DNA from: Chrysemys picta bellii
Lineage: Eukaryota; Chordata; Testudines; Emydidae
NCBI RefSeq assembly: GCF_011386835.1
Contig: NC_088797.1
Coordinates: 35,835,583 to 35,899,582, forward strand
Reading direction: 5' to 3'
Length of the DNA: 64,000 nucleotides
In this document: positions 12,840 to 24,940 of the stretch, piece by piece
How positions within the stretch are numbered: the first letter of the stretch is position 1
Layout: every line of letters starts with the position of its first letter
The notes under the pieces: generated by a model
Seen by the model: only the letters and a program-made list of their open reading frames with translations
The model's database searches: none
Told to the model about the DNA's origin: nothing
Made by a program: the position numbers and the translations under genes

Positions 12840-13290
12840 TTAGTGGGGATAGGATACTGGACTTGGAGTCAAGGGACCCGAGGTGTATTCCTGGCTCTGC
12901 CACCAACCTACTGACAGGGGCGGCTCTATGTATTTTGCCGCCCCAAGCACGGCAGTCAGGCGCCTTTCGGCAGTGTGCCTGTGGGAGGTCCACCGGTAAC
13001 GCGGATTCAGCGGCATGCCTGCAGGAGGTCCACCGGTCCCACGCCTTCAGCTTACCCGCCGCTGAATAGCCACCAAAACTGTGGGACCGGCGGACCTCCC
13101 GCAGGCACGCCACCGAAGGCAGCCTGACTGCTGCCCTCACAGCGACTGGTAGGCTGCCCCACGTGGGTTGCCGCCCCAGGCACGTGCTTGGTGCAGTGGT
13201 GCCTGGAGCCACCCCTGCCTACTGTGACACCTTGGGGAGATCATTTCTCTCCTTGCCCCATCCCTTGTCTGTCCTGTCTATTAAGAGATG
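12840..13290 (+). repeat. MIR-like SINE split by a hAT MITE
   Basis: 12840-12906 carries a SINE head (ctggacttggagtcaaggg, then ttcctggctctgccac). Its continuation (gtgacaccttggggagatca) resumes after the hAT insert. Removing 12915-13225 rejoins the SINE text. A second SINE copy follows directly. Confidence 0.65.
12907..13225. mobile_element. hAT-type MITE with 8-bp TSD
   Basis: The element spans 12915-13217 (303 bp). The left end caggggcggctctatg and right end tggagccacccctg are inverted repeats typical of nonautonomous hAT elements. The flanks are cctactga (12907-12914) and cctactgt (13218-13225), an 8-bp duplication with one change. The interior is GC-rich and partly self-complementary (ggaggtccaccgg and ccggcggacctcc). 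It has no transposase. The 132-aa minus-strand open frame overlapping it is a by-product of GC richness. Confidence 0.85.
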
Positions 13291-13525
13291 AAGGACAGGC
13301 CAATGGAAAGGGTGCTAGCCTGGGTCTTAGGAGACCTGGGTTCAAATCTCTGCTTCACAACACTGTGAAGATCCTCTAAGATCCTGGGCATGTCAGTCTC
13401 TGGTGCCTAAATACCTTTGCGGATCTGTGCTTCCAGTTCCCCTCTATAAAAAGGGAGATAATAGCTGAGGTGAGATGAGAAAATAAATGCATTAAAGATT
13501 GTGAAGTGCTCAGATACTAAATACC
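13291..13525 (+). repeat. MIR-like SINE, fuller copy
   Basis: Reads ggtgctagcctgggtctt, then gagacctgggttcaaatc (a tRNA B-box-like segment), then a ccctctataaaaagggagat stretch and a tail attaaagattgtgaagtgct. This is the usual order of MIR-like SINEs. It also overlaps a Pol III-like promoter remnant, which is very probably inactive. Confidence 0.6.
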
Positions 13526-16500
13526 TTAGGTAGATAGACTAAGGAAAAGATTTTAAGAAATATCAAAGTTATTTGGAAGCACAAGTCCCATTGACTTTTG
13601 CTCCTAATTCCCTTAGGCCCTTTTCCAAACCTCTCCCAAAGCTCTTTGGGCAGGGACAGTGCCTATTCAACTGGAGCCCTCACTTTTAGCTGGGGTCTTA
13701 GCTGACATAATATTAGGCCAGTTGTTCTTTGTGTATGTCTGATTTCTCAAGGATCTGTGGATAGCAAGAAACTTGTCTAACTTACAGAATGGTTCACAGA
13801 AATTCGGCACTGTGTGGGAGAATTCTAGTGGACTGTGGCCCCACACAGGTACAGACTGAAATTTTCAAAGCTTCCTAAGGGATTTTGAAGATCCTACCCA
13901 AGCTGTTCTCTGTACATTGCATCTTTTCCTACCACCGGGTACAGTACAAGGATTCTGACAAAACAAATATTTTTCTCTGCTTTGCATCCCCACCCACCAC
14001 ATAGCATTTTAATTGTTCTGTATGTTTGTTTTCACTGAGTTCCAACTTGTGAAGTGCACTCAGTCAATGGGAACTGATGACATTCAGTACCTTGCAGGAT
14101 CAAACCCCACCTTGAGCCTGCCTACTCCTCCCCTAAGTCTGTGCAGTCTCCTCTCACTACCAGTGCATGGACTCCCAACTCGGAGATGTGCCTGCACAGG
14201 ACCTGAGAGGATGCTGAAGATGCAGTTGAGCCCCTCCCCCACATTTGCAGATTGAGGGGAAATAAGATCCTACCCAATAAATATATCATACACAGTATGC
14301 CTACTTCTGAAACCTCCACTAGGGGCCCAATCCCACTCCTGCAAGTCTATACAAGTTTTGCCATCAGATGCCCTACCTGATTGGGTTTTCTGGTCTGTGC
14401 GCAGACATGTAGGCAAATTTTACACTTTAGAGGCTTGTGATTATTTACATGGGGCATTACTTGTACACAGCACCATACAATGGAAACTTTCACAGAAGGC
14501 TTTTCCCTCACTCTTTAGTAGAAAGTTTATATTGCAGGTGCACATTCTCAACAGCCCAATCTTGTGGCTTAGTTTTCTCTCGCAAAAGATTCTGGAAATA
14601 TTTTAAAATTACAGAGATATCCCCTGCACCTCCAGCACCTGAGTGGTCAGTCTCAGAGACTAAATAGAGAGGGAATAAAAAGAACTTGTGTCTCTAATTA
14701 TTATCAGAGGTATAAAACACAAGGCAAATGCACAGGCTCTATCCTGCTCTGGTCTTCCCAGAATACATGAAGAGGAAGGAATAATTTTCACGTAGTCTGT
14801 TTAGCAAAAAAATGGTGGCCAAGTTTTATCATCACTATCTTTGGGTGCTCCCATTTTAAAGTTCCTTTTGAATGGGATCTGTAACAAGTTGGTGTTTCCA
14901 AAGCATCCATGACTCAGTGGTAAATACCGTTCATTGACCAGCTCTAAAGACGGAATTTGTACTGTACATGTTACAAGGTTTTGGACATAATTTGGTTACA
15001 TTGGAAAACCTTCTTTTAAGAATTGCTGGGATAGTGGGTGGAGTCATTCGCTTCTCTCTTCCAAATCAGGCAAATTCCATGGAGCAAGCCATGGTAAAAA
15101 AAGGCAACAAGGAGCACATGGAACAGAAAAGTTATTTTAAAGTTGCCCTGAATGGTTTGAAAATGAGAATTTACCTGCTTTAAGAAAGATAAGGATTCAT
15201 GAAAAGAGAAAAAAAAATTAGCCTGGGAACCAAAATATGGAGTTGTCAAATCTCTATTCCAAAGTAAGTTGCAGTCACTGAATACCATTGTCTTACTGAT
15301 TACAGCAAAGGAATGTCATGTTTTACTTTGACAGGAAAAAGTAATTGAACTGCTACAGAAAGTGGGGCAAGTTGTCCATGAACCTTCATTTGAATTTGAA
15401 GCAAACTTTTATTTCGCAATGTTGCACCCAGGGTTGTGAACAAAGCCTCACTTAATCTGGCATCAGACCCTGCCGCTGCCTCAGTTTCTACACATTGGTA
15501 AAACTATTGCACTTCTTAAATATTTAGCTTTCTGGCCAAACCATAGAATCCATCCCCCTCTTCCCAAAAGTAAAGTCCAACAGAACCAACCAACCAACGA
15601 ACCTTATGATGAATCTTGCTCTGTTCTATCAGAGTGCACCATCACAGGGCCACACAATGTTTTCACCTTCACTGGACTATACTTCCTTTTCCTCCTGTGC
15701 TCTGTAGTCCATTTGCTCTGTTGATGCAAGACAAAAGAAGTGGGACTTCCTCCCACCCTCACTGACAATCCCAGCATAGGGCCCTAAGCAAGTGTGAGCA
15801 CTCTCTCTCTTCTACACTCATCCACACTATCCTGTCCTGGCTACTTCTGTCTAGGGACACCCTTCCTCAGGTCTTCTGAGCTCCCTTTGTACCAGGCTCC
15901 TTCAACCACCTTTGTATCAGGGCTGTAGGCCCCAGTTTCTTCTAAGCAAGAGAGAGCAGCCAGTTCCACTCCAGAACGTGACCCACTTTAGAAAGACTCA
16001 TCCAGGTCTCTCTCACCTCAGCCCTGAAGGTGTCCCTGAGAAGGCTCCCTCTTGTAAGCAGCAACATCCCCAGGCTATCATCTGATGACATCTGATCACC
16101 TGACTCAAACACTGGCCCAAGCTCAAACCTGGAAGGCTGACAAATGGGCTCAGCTATAACTGTGCCTAAGTCTCCATAAAGGGTCAGCCCACCCTTTTAC
16201 ACTTGGGCATTCACTTCCTGAAACCATTCAACATTTCAAGCTTCACTAATGCAAATACACATGAAAAGCAAATTTCAGCACAAATATTTACCAAAGAGGT
16301 ATTTAGAGTTCTACATTCGATTGAAAAAATTTCAGGTTGTGATGTGTTGGTTAGATACATAAATAATCTAATCAGGGGATAGAAACATGTTTTACAGAAC
16401 TAATCACAATCCAAATGGTGACAATTAACTGAACAAGTTTATTAGGAATTTTTGCTCAGCTCTATGAATTAAGCTATCACCAAATAATTATTTTATTTGT

Positions 16501-17150
16501 CCACAGTATTTAGAGTTGGGGTTGTTTCTCTGGTCCCTCTGATCCTACAGTATTGATTTTTCCCTTTGGTTTTCTGTATGACTCAGAAATATCATCAGTA
16601 ACAAGTTTGTGTTCACTGTGTTTGCTATAGAAATCTTTGGATTATTAGAGATCTTAAGTGGGAGCTTTCTCAGCCTTTAACTTAGAGAGGAAAGTCTGAA
16701 ACGTAATGACAGCTTCTCCTAAGTGTTTCTAGGGAATTTGGCTGAAATAAGCATTAAGACAGAGTTTTATACATTCTTACTTTGATAGCATAAACTGAAA
16801 AGGTCTCAATTAAACCAGCGTGTCGTCCTGCAAAAATGGTAGGAAAGAACTACTATTTCTTACATAAAAATAAGCTTATTTTTTCATTTGTAAGGGATGG
16901 AGGGAGGGGATGGATTAAAACTTCTCATGGCTTTCTATACACAAGGAAGCAAATAAGGGCACAACATTTCCCCCTCTATTTTTTATTTTTAATAGAAACC
17001 AACTCTTGGACCTCAAAAGAGTTAGAAGTGGAAGAGAACTACTAAGTCATCTTCTCCAGTTCTCAATGAAGGATTGAGTGAAGATGGCAGGTACAGCCTC
17101 CAATCAAAACTCAAATCAGTGGAAGTTTACCCTAGGTGAGGGTTTCTGGA
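13526..17150. other. Mostly unannotated; possible LTR-like segment 15770-16200
   Basis: No gene recognised. 15770-16200 is a pyrimidine-rich stretch that could be a decayed minus-strand LTR, but I found no paired ends or flanking duplication. Overlapping open frames at 14958-15288 on both strands are motif-free. Confidence 0.4.
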
Positions 17151-17154
17151 TTAA

Positions 17155-17237
17155 ACCGTTAAAGTGAAATCTTGGCTTCAGTGAAATCAATGGTAGAACT
17201 CCCATTGATGCCAATGAGGCCAAGATTCCACCTTTGG
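17155..17237. repeat. Short palindromic MITE-like repeat
   Basis: The left arm aatcttggcttcagtgaaatc and the right arm gccaatgaggccaagattcc are near reverse complements around actcccattgat. It is one of the many short palindromes listed in this window. Confidence 0.6.
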
Positions 17238-17611
17238 ACTCTACATTTTAATAAGTTTTAATTTGAGATTTGTTTCAGATGGTGCTAGAATTTCAACACT
17301 GATTTAACAGACAGCAGCTGTTACACCTTTACAGGTGGTCTGTTAACACTCTGTGGTCCACAGACTAAGGCATTTTAAGACCAGGGGCCAGAGGGAAGAA
17401 TTTTAGTATCTAACCAGGAAACAGCCATTGGACAGTGTCTCTTACAACACAAGCCACAGACTGAAAGATGTTTAAAAAAAACAAAAAACTTAAGCACACA
17501 TAAAAAGATGTTAAATGCTGCCATGACAATAGCATTTGCATTAGAAAAGTCAATTCAAGAGGAAACTTTCCATTGATCTTATACTGGGTCCAAGCCTCCT
17601 CTAGATCTGCT

Positions 17612-17725
17612 GCAACGTTAGGCCATGATCCTGCTCTGAGGACCACACAGGAGGATCTCTGCAGCTGCACAGAGCTCCACTGAAGTCAACGGGGCTCTAC
17701 ACAGGTGCAAGGATCCATTCACTAG
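17612..17725. repeat. Palindromic repeat with 'ccactgaagtcaacgggg' centre
   Basis: Starts taggccatgatcctgctc and ends acaggtgcaaggatccattc, with a central ctccactgaagtcaacgggg. It is of the same general family as 21709-21846. Confidence 0.5.
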
Positions 17726-18838
17726 AAGACTAGGGTGTTCATATTGGAGATCTATTTCAGATTGTACATTGTATTGAATTCCAAATGGGACACTGACACG
17801 TTACATGAGCTAGTCATGGAGAGATACTCTGTGTCATCTCTCTTACACATTAAAAGGCTTGTTGAGCTAGGTGTCATGCTAGTTGAGGAGGAATGGGGGG
17901 AGGAGGGAGAGAAGGAGAAGCAGGTGAATATTCTATATTGCCATTTCTATTTTTTCAAAAATATGGGGTGGGGAAGCAAGGAGACTAATATCTTCCTTTC
18001 TGACTTACATTCCCTGTGCCCTTCCATATTGCATGGCATTGTATGCCATATATTAACTGTCTCTGCATATGAATAATCTTCAACATATTGGGTAAAATAT
18101 AAAAACAAATGCAAACAATCATGAACTATTTAGTTCTTTTCACTAGTGATTATGAGGCTTTTGTTTAAGTAGTGGTGATATGTTAGAACCAATCCCACAA
18201 GAAATGAAACATCAGTCCTTTTATAGGCTTCTCTTTCATTGTTTGGCACTGAGATCTGGACACATGAGGAGACGCATCTCTCAACATCAGCAGACTTAGA
18301 GAATATACAGCATGCTTTGAAATATAGGAAAGTTGATCCTGCAGGGCTGTTTACTTCAACACAGCTTTTTTTAAAAACGATCAGGACATCTGTATGTTGT
18401 GTAATCTCTACTCCACTCTCAACCACGGATGAGTAAAATTTGTAGGAGGTAAAGCTATACTCAAAGGAAGAGTTATGATCAAATGTCACAGATTACTTAA
18501 AAAAGGTCATTATTTATTCTGGGATCTACACTGTCTTCTATAACAGGCCCTTTGACTCAGTATTAGAGCTTTGTAAAGCTCACTCATTTGACCTCATATG
18601 GGTCCATGGGGAATACTTCATTTGAAATCTAAGTGTTCTGGTGCCCACACAAATTTTGCTTTGCACTTTGGGTCCATAGAAACAAAATCTCAAATGAAAA
18701 CTCATTCAAAATTACCATTCTGCTCTGGTTTTATATCAAAGCTGTAAGTTTCTGAATTTGGACTTAAAAACTCCATAGCTCAGCCCACACTTGCTTAAAA
18801 GTGTTATGAACTTTAGCCAACTTTTCTCTAAATGTACA

Positions 18839-20231
18839 GTATGTCTACAGTGGTGCTGGAGGTGTAATTTCTAGCTCAGTTAGATGTATACATGCTAGCT
18901 CTGACTGAGCTCGAGTACTAAAAATCAGAAGTGTAGCCAGGGGTGTAGAGGCAGAGGAACGAGCAAGCTGCCCTTGAATACAATCCCATCTGGGAACCTC
19001 AGTACTTACTCAGGTGGTTATCCCATCCTGCCACCCATGCCACTGTGATTACATATGCTAGCTCTATCAAAGATAGCACATGTGTGACACCCTCGCACCC
19101 CAATATTCACCACTGTTGTGTAATTAGGAAATGTTTTGTACAAAGTTTGTCTTGTGAGGTATCATTCTAAATGTCTTGATCTGCTAGACATTAATATCTC
19201 ATTGGATTGTATGTGAAGTTATGAAGTTTGGCTGTGTATGTGTTAATGAAACATGTGGTGAGGTTGAAAACACCCACAAGCAGCCTTTCAGATACAACAG
19301 TAAAAAAGCCAAACAATGTTAATGGCTCATTGAGGAAATGCACACAAGCACAAGGATTACCCCAGGAACTGTGTACAATAGAAACCTCTCAAAGATAGCA
19401 CTACACAATGAGAACTGTTTGATCCAAGTTACAGCAAAAGAGCTTTTGAGCAAGTGGGAAGAAGATATAAAAGGAGGAAAATGACATGGGGGGGGGACAC
19501 CTCATTCTCCCTACAACACTAAACCTGGAAACACCTGAGGAATAAAGACTGAACAGGGAGGAAGTGATGGTCCCAGGCTAATAGGGATTTCTAGCCTGTT
19601 TATGAAAACCTGGGAAACCCAAGCTGTTACGCCAAGGCAGCTTGTGATTTATTAATCTGCCAGCCTATTTATCACTCAGGGTAAGAATTTGCTAATTCAT
19701 CTCCTACCTATCTGGTATGTTAAACTCAGTTTGCAGTTTTGTTTATAAGTGATAGCAAACAGATCAAAGCAGATTACCTAGTAAATAATCACTTTAAAAA
19801 ATCTATTATTTTGTAGTTAATAAACGTATTTTATGTTTTAATCCAAACCAGTGTGCATTTGACTAAGGTATCTGGGGGAAATCTCAGCTTGGTTACCACA
19901 AGTGTGCATGGTCCTCTTCACATTGAGGGAGAGGCAAACTGGGTGTTAAACCCATATACTGGCCAGATTTGACCAGGGCAGGACCGTACTGCTCTAGGGT
20001 CCTAGGCTGAGAAGCTGGATGTGTCCCTACCTGTGTGAATGCTGATGAAAGCGAAAGCTTGGAGGGCTTTGCAACTTGTTACAGCAACACAGTGTGAAAG
20101 GGAGCCCATACTGGTGGGTCAGAGGGCTCAGTGGTATCCCAGTTCCAGGTGGCACCCTGCGGGGAACTCTTCACAATATGTACTTCTGCCCAAGCTGAAA
20201 ATGACACTTCCAGCTCGAGAGTAGATATACC
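18839..20231. mobile_element. MITE interrupted by a solo LTR
   Basis: The left terminus gtatgtctacagtggtgctg and the reverse complement of the right terminus (ggtatatctactctcgagct) are related, and the similarity goes on for about 40 bases (ctggaggtgtaatttctagc against ctggaagtgtcattttcagc). The element's own text is 18839-19082 and 20176-20231. The stretch between is the solo LTR. A half copy of a similar MITE, with a gtagacataccc end, lies at 29447-29606. Confidence 0.65.
19083..20175 (+). mobile_element. Solo LTR of an endogenous retroelement, 1.09 kb
   Basis: Begins tgtgacaccctcgcacc and ends ggggaactcttcaca, giving the TG...CA ends of an LTR. The flanks are acatg (19078-19082) and atatg (20176-20180), a 5-bp duplication with one change. 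A TATA-like agatataaaaggagg lies near 19464, and AATAAA occurs at 19541 and downstream near 19819. No internal coding region is attached, so it is a solo LTR. The open frames at 20039-20352 inside and beyond it are chance. The exact family is not assigned. Confidence 0.65.
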
Positions 20232-20487
20232 CTCACTCGGTTTTGTGGTTGCTTATGAAATGCAAAGCAAGCTGAGTTGTGCATGGCTGCATTGCAAACG
20301 TTTTGCTCAACTCTTCTCAATATGCCAATGGAACTACAGTGTTGACACTTAATAAAAAACTAAGCTATTGCCTTGATAGTATTCTCATCCTCTTTGTAGC
20401 TGTAAAGTCTCAATAAAGCTTGAACATTTTCAATAACCTTTCTTGAGACTCTTGAAGAAATCTTACACCACGGTTACATAAGAGCCT

Positions 20488-20572
20488 AACATATGCCCCA
20501 ATTCTGCAAGGTATTTGAACATGTGCCTAACTTTAAAAACGTAAATAAGTACCTTATTGAATTGGGACTACA
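20488..20572. repeat. Half of a palindromic MITE-like repeat
   Basis: Reads gccccaattctgcaaggta at the left and ccttattgaattgggactac at the right. This matches the pattern of the larger palindromes with an aattctgcaa arm. Confidence 0.45.
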
Positions 20573-21030
20573 AAGCAGTTATCAGAGGCATCAGTACAAA
20601 GATACAACCAGATCAGCATACTCATTACTGGAAGCATGCTGTCACCACCACTAGACCACCCAGATGGAAGGCAAAGGAGAACTACATAAACAACATTTCT
20701 AACCAATATAAGTGGTCAAGAAGTGAAGAAACCTTTTCAGAAGTGTGATTTGAAACTGCTCTCCCATCCCAGTCTTTTGATCAAACTATGAGATAAAGCC
20801 AGATCTTTCATTTTTATACATCAAGTTTAATGAGCTTTGACAACAAACACAAAAATCTGTAAACTGATTAAAATCACATCAGAAGTTTCAAACATTTGTA
20901 AAATCTTTAGTAGGCACTGCACTAACTTAAATGTATACCACCATCTTCTAGCTCTTGTTCAACAAGGTTAGCTGAAACCTACAGGCCTACATTCTTGCAC
21001 CATCTGGTGTCATAGATAATCATATGTAAC
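20573..21030. other. Unannotated, no gene seen
   Basis: The 63-aa open frame here has no motif and no support. Confidence 0.5.
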
Positions 21031-21034
21031 TCTT

Positions 21035-21205
21035 ATTTTGTGCTTTTCAGCAATATCTCAAAGTGCTTTATAAGGCATCCCCCAAGATAAATATGGAGAA
21101 ACAAAGGCACAAAGAAGTGAAATGACTTTCCCAAGATCATTCACCTGGCCAGTGGCATAGCCATGAACAGAACTCATCTCTGGGTCCCAGTCCATTGGAT
21201 TTTAG
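21035..21205 (-). repeat. MIR-like SINE fragment
   Basis: Minus-strand SINE body: the plus-strand text has ggagaaacaaaggcacaaag, then gactttcccaagatcattc and ccagtggcatagccatgaac, the complement of the SINE middle section. Confidence 0.55.
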
Positions 21206-21708
21206 TTACAATTACATTTCACTGATCTGTTACTAATAATATTTTGATTTGACTCACTATTATGTAAATCCTGTACACCTCTCAAAAATTAGACTACTCT
21301 GTCTGTTAAACACCAGAAAATATTTCTACACCAACTTCCTGCCTCTTTAATCACACTTTTTGTAGGTCTCCATCACCCAGAATGGGTCTCACTTGGTCTC
21401 CCTTCTTTCACTCTGCCTGTTGCCTCTCCTATTTCCCTCCCTTTCAGTTTCACACCCTTCTGCATTTCTCTTTTCCCCATCTTTCTCAGTTTTTATTTGA
21501 TACTGAACATTAAGGCACAAATTGAATATTGTTAACATGGCTTCAATCCCATGAGACTCACTTTTTAAAATTTTATTTCCTTTCTGTTCTCCACCCTCCT
21601 TGAATGACTGACAAACTTGAAATGTTTCCCTTAAATGACTTGTCTCTCATTGTTTTTTTTGCTCCTGTCAGGAATAGTTTCCTTGTACAGACTTTGTCCA
21701 GTCTGCTC

Positions 21709-21846
21709 TTTAAGGCCCTAATACTGCAAGCTGCTCTATTTAAGAGAAACCTTTCCTCTGGGTGGACCCACTCTGAAATAAGTGGGACACTGAATAGCCT
21801 TTGGGGATCATTTGAACAGAGCAGCTTGGAGGATTGGGGCCTAAAT
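21709..21846. repeat. Palindromic MITE, about 138 bp
   Basis: The left arm ttaaggccctaatactgcaa continues into gctgctct. The reverse complement of the right arm (tttaggccccaatcctccaa) continues into gctgctct too. 22 of 28 terminal bases agree. It sits inside an 81-aa chance open frame. Confidence 0.65.
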
Positions 21847-21849
21847 TAG

Positions 21850-22470
21850 TATTTTGTTTAGGAAACACAAAACATCTTTAGAAATATTTTGAACAAAGAT
21901 ATTAACATCAACTTGTGGAAGAGTTCATAAAGACCTTCTTCTTCCAATAAATGATTTTAAAGACATTGTACATAATATATTAGTGCCAGAATGTGCTATG
22001 ACCATCCAATTTCTGGGTGTATCTTTGACTGCACATTGATAAGATGTTGCCTAACAAATAAAACGAGCTCCAGATTATATTATACAAAAATAAAAAATTA
22101 TGAAGGATATATAAGCTATTGCCAGAATGAACACATGGATGGGTAAAAGTGCTTAAGGCATATTCAGCAGTAAATAGCTAAATTTCTCTCGTGAACTATG
22201 AGTATGAAAACTGTATTCCAGGTATTATTACATAGCCTGTAGCCATGAAATTGAACAGTGATGGTTAGACTAGATTTGACACAGTTCAGTACCTGTACTG
22301 TCTTGTATCTTTGGATCAAGACTATTACATTCATTGTATTTCTAGTATGGCAATAAATCACTCACACTCCAATATTATGAAACAATAGTATAAACAGAAG
22401 GAAACATCAGTACGAGGAGAATGAGGACTAACATTGCTGCAAGATGGCACTAGAGAGGATTTCACAGGGC
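21850..22470. other. Unannotated AT-rich stretch
   Basis: No gene or recognisable repeat seen. Confidence 0.5.
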
Positions 22471-22472
22471 CT

Positions 22473-22518
22473 CATCCAAAGCCCACTGAAGTCAATGGAA
22501 AGACTGCCATTGACCTCA
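22473..22518. repeat. Short palindromic repeat
   Basis: cccactgaagtcaatggaaa followed by actgccattgacctca. The two halves are partly reverse complementary. Confidence 0.5.
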
Positions 22519-22952
22519 TAGAGTTTAAGGCCAGAAGGAGTGACTGGAGCATCTAGTTTGACCTCCTGAATATCACAGGGTTGAATACCCCCAGGGTTGT
22601 GAGTTCAATCCTTGAGGGGGCCACTTAGGGATCTGGGGCAAAATCAGTACTTGGTCCTGCTAGTGAAGGCAGGGGGCTGGACTCAATGACCTTTCAAGGT
22701 CCCTTCCAGTTCTAGGAGATGGGGTATCTCCATTATAAAACAATAAATAAAATAAAACAGCTACCAACACCACCCAGCACCAGCACACTAAACCCAACAA
22801 CCAAATTGAGGACGAAATATTATAGCCCACAGAAGACTGCACCATTCTTTGCATGTGGCACATAATAGGACCGAGGTGCAACAATGTCCAAGGCCCCTGC
22901 AAAGTCAGGAAATTAATTAAGTGAGATATACGCTGATAATCCCAGCAAGTGA
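22519..22952 (+). repeat. Interspersed repeat copy 1, filled by a SINE
   Basis: 22519-22580 (ggccagaaggagtgactgg, then gacctcctgaatatcac) and 22761-22952 (ctaccaacaccacccagcac, and later agtgagatatacgctgat) align with the uninterrupted copy at 24176-24470. The break point lies after cacaggg, and the insert is the SINE at 22581-22760. Confidence 0.7.
22581..22760 (+). mobile_element. 5'-truncated tRNA-derived SINE (turtle Cry type)
   Basis: Begins inside the tRNA-like head at ttgaatacccccagggttg and includes the B-box-like gagttcaatcc. The body gggccacttagggatctgg and ctggactcaatgacc follows, then the CR1-like 3' end ggtcccttccagttctagg and an A/T-rich aataaataaaataaaac tail. The A box is missing, so Pol III transcription from its own promoter is unlikely. 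The 3' end shared with CR1 fits mobilisation by CR1, which is known for this SINE class. The opposite-strand 80-aa open frame is chance. Confidence 0.7.
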
Positions 22953-23387
22953 CCTCAATGGGCTTTTGATCAGGCCCCTATTGAGATTAATTAAAGACTC
23001 TGCAAAACAACTACCCTTTGTGATGTTTTTTCTCAAGTTGATGGCCCTTTATGTTGACAAGCCTGGCAACTTAGAAATGTGTTCAAAAACAAAGCTAAAA
23101 TGGAGAACCTGACTCCTGAAATTGACAGGCCTCTCAGACTCAGGAAAATCCATAAAAGAAATGCTGGAAATAATTATTGGACGTCAGGATGACTTTAAGA
23201 AATCTCTACCTAAAATGGACTCAAAGTGTGATAAACTTGCCTCATGAATCACTATTGCAGAACAACAGCTGAACTTCATTGTCAGGGCTGGGCCACGGGC
23301 TGCCTGTGTGTACAGGTCAGCTACTAAATTGCAGTCAGGATATGAGTAGCAGGGTCAGGATAATAGGAAGTTGGGGTCAGGCACCAA
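22953..23387. other. Unannotated, no gene seen
   Basis: No conserved protein motif recognised. Confidence 0.5.
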
Positions 23388-23618
23388 GGGTATGTCTTCA
23401 CTACCGGCCGGATTGGCGGGCAGCAATCGATTCAACGGGGATCAATATATCACATCTAGTCTAGACACGATAAATCAATCCCTGAGCGCTCTCCTGTCAA
23501 CTCCTGTACTCCAGCTTGGCGAGAGGCGCACGCAGAGTCGACAGGGGAGTGGCAGCAGTTGACTCACCGTAGTGAAGACCCCTCGGTAAGTAGATCTAAG
23601 TACGTCGACTTCAGCTGT
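23388..23618 (+). mobile_element. Harbinger-type MITE, 3'-truncated
   Basis: Starts gggtatgtcttcactacc and has the GC-rich body ggccggattggcgggcagc with an internal palindrome around tctagtctagac. It fades out after acgtcgacttcagctgtg. The 36075-36357 element has the same plan, so the two are related subfamilies. Confidence 0.6.
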
Positions 23619-24175
23619 GTCAGTGGCTCAGAACCCCCATAAACCCAGGTTCCAGTACCCACAACTATGGAGACTCTTGCCTCACAAAATATTAACACCA
23701 TAGTCTATGAGAGCCAATATTGTTTCTTTGGGGGGAAAAAGCAAGTTTATTATGGGCAGTATTGGCACATCAATGTAAAGATTATGGGACTAATCAATGT
23801 TTACAGCATTGTGGTGATTTGTTGAGCATTAACACTGCAACAAGGTAGGGGATGCTTATTTGGGGATGGAGAGGGGAGGAGAAAGCCATTAATCTCAGGG
23901 GAAAGGCTGCTCTGCAGGGATGGAAGAGTCAGCAGTAGGTAAGGAAGCTACAGGATTTATTTCCTGTGGTATAAGAACGTTACTTTTTTACCTTGGGGTA
24001 AACGCCACACATGTGCTATTGTGAGGTAAAAACAAAGTGAAGATGAGGCACTTCAGTTTCTACCATGAGAAACTAGATGAGATCAGCACTCTATTCCACC
24101 CAGTTTACCTTGCAGTAAAACTAAAACAACTTGTCTTCACTGTGTTTTTACCTCTGGATAACTGATGCATGTTAT
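23619..24175. other. Unannotated, no gene seen
   Basis: Nothing recognised apart from short G- and T-runs. Confidence 0.5.
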
Positions 24176-24470
24176 AGAGTCATAGACTTTACGGCCAGAA
24201 GAGACCGCTAGATCGCTGAGTCTCACCTCCTGTATAGCACAGGGCACCAACACCACCCAGCACCTGCACACTAACTTAACAACCAAAATGAGACCAAAGT
24301 AGTAAGCAGGATACTAGACGACTCTGTGCCACTGACAGAATAAGAGGGAATGGGGTGCACCAGTGCCTGAAGCAATGGCAGGGAAATGATTAGGTGAGAT
24401 ATACTCAGATCATCCTGGCAAGAGACCTGCACCCACACACTTGCAGAGAATGGTGAAAAACACACAAGAT
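24176..24470 (+). repeat. Interspersed repeat copy 2, empty of SINE
   Basis: Carries acggccagaagagaccgc, then cacctcctgtatagcacaggg directly followed by caccaacaccacccagcac, and later aggtgagatatactcagatc. It is the uninterrupted counterpart of the copy at 22519-22952. Confidence 0.65.
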
Positions 24471-24940
24471 CACTGCCAATCTAACCTGGTGTAAAATTCC
24501 TTCCTGACCCCACATATGGCAATTAGTTACCCAGAGGTAGAGATTATTATTTTGGTTTTTTTAGCAGCGAAGACAAGGCCTTAGAATTGCCACTCTCTTC
24601 AAAAGTCATGCACCATAGGTCTGAGTGCTGGAAAAAGGTGGGTATTACACAGAAGAAATGGGGAAGAGTTGAGGACCAACCATTTTATGGCTTTATCTCT
24701 TGGAAAACTAAGCAAAGCACATACCCCATACGCATATATAGCAAAGCATAGAAGTGTAGGACTGGAAGGACTTCAGTAGGTCATCTAATCCAGTCCCCTG
24801 CACTCAAGGCAGGACTAAGTAATAACTAAACCATTTCTGAGAAGTGTTTGTCTAACCTGTTCTTAAAAACCTTCAATGACAGAGATTCCACAACTTCCCT
24901 AGACAATTTGTCCCAGTGCTTAACTACCCTAATGTTCCAC

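Noticed and set aside
12814..13212. 132-aa minus-strand open frame
   Set aside because: It is the antisense of a GC-rich hAT MITE and a SINE, not a gene.
22590..22625. tRNA-like sequence as a tRNA gene
   Set aside because: Only the B-box half is present and it belongs to a 5'-truncated SINE.
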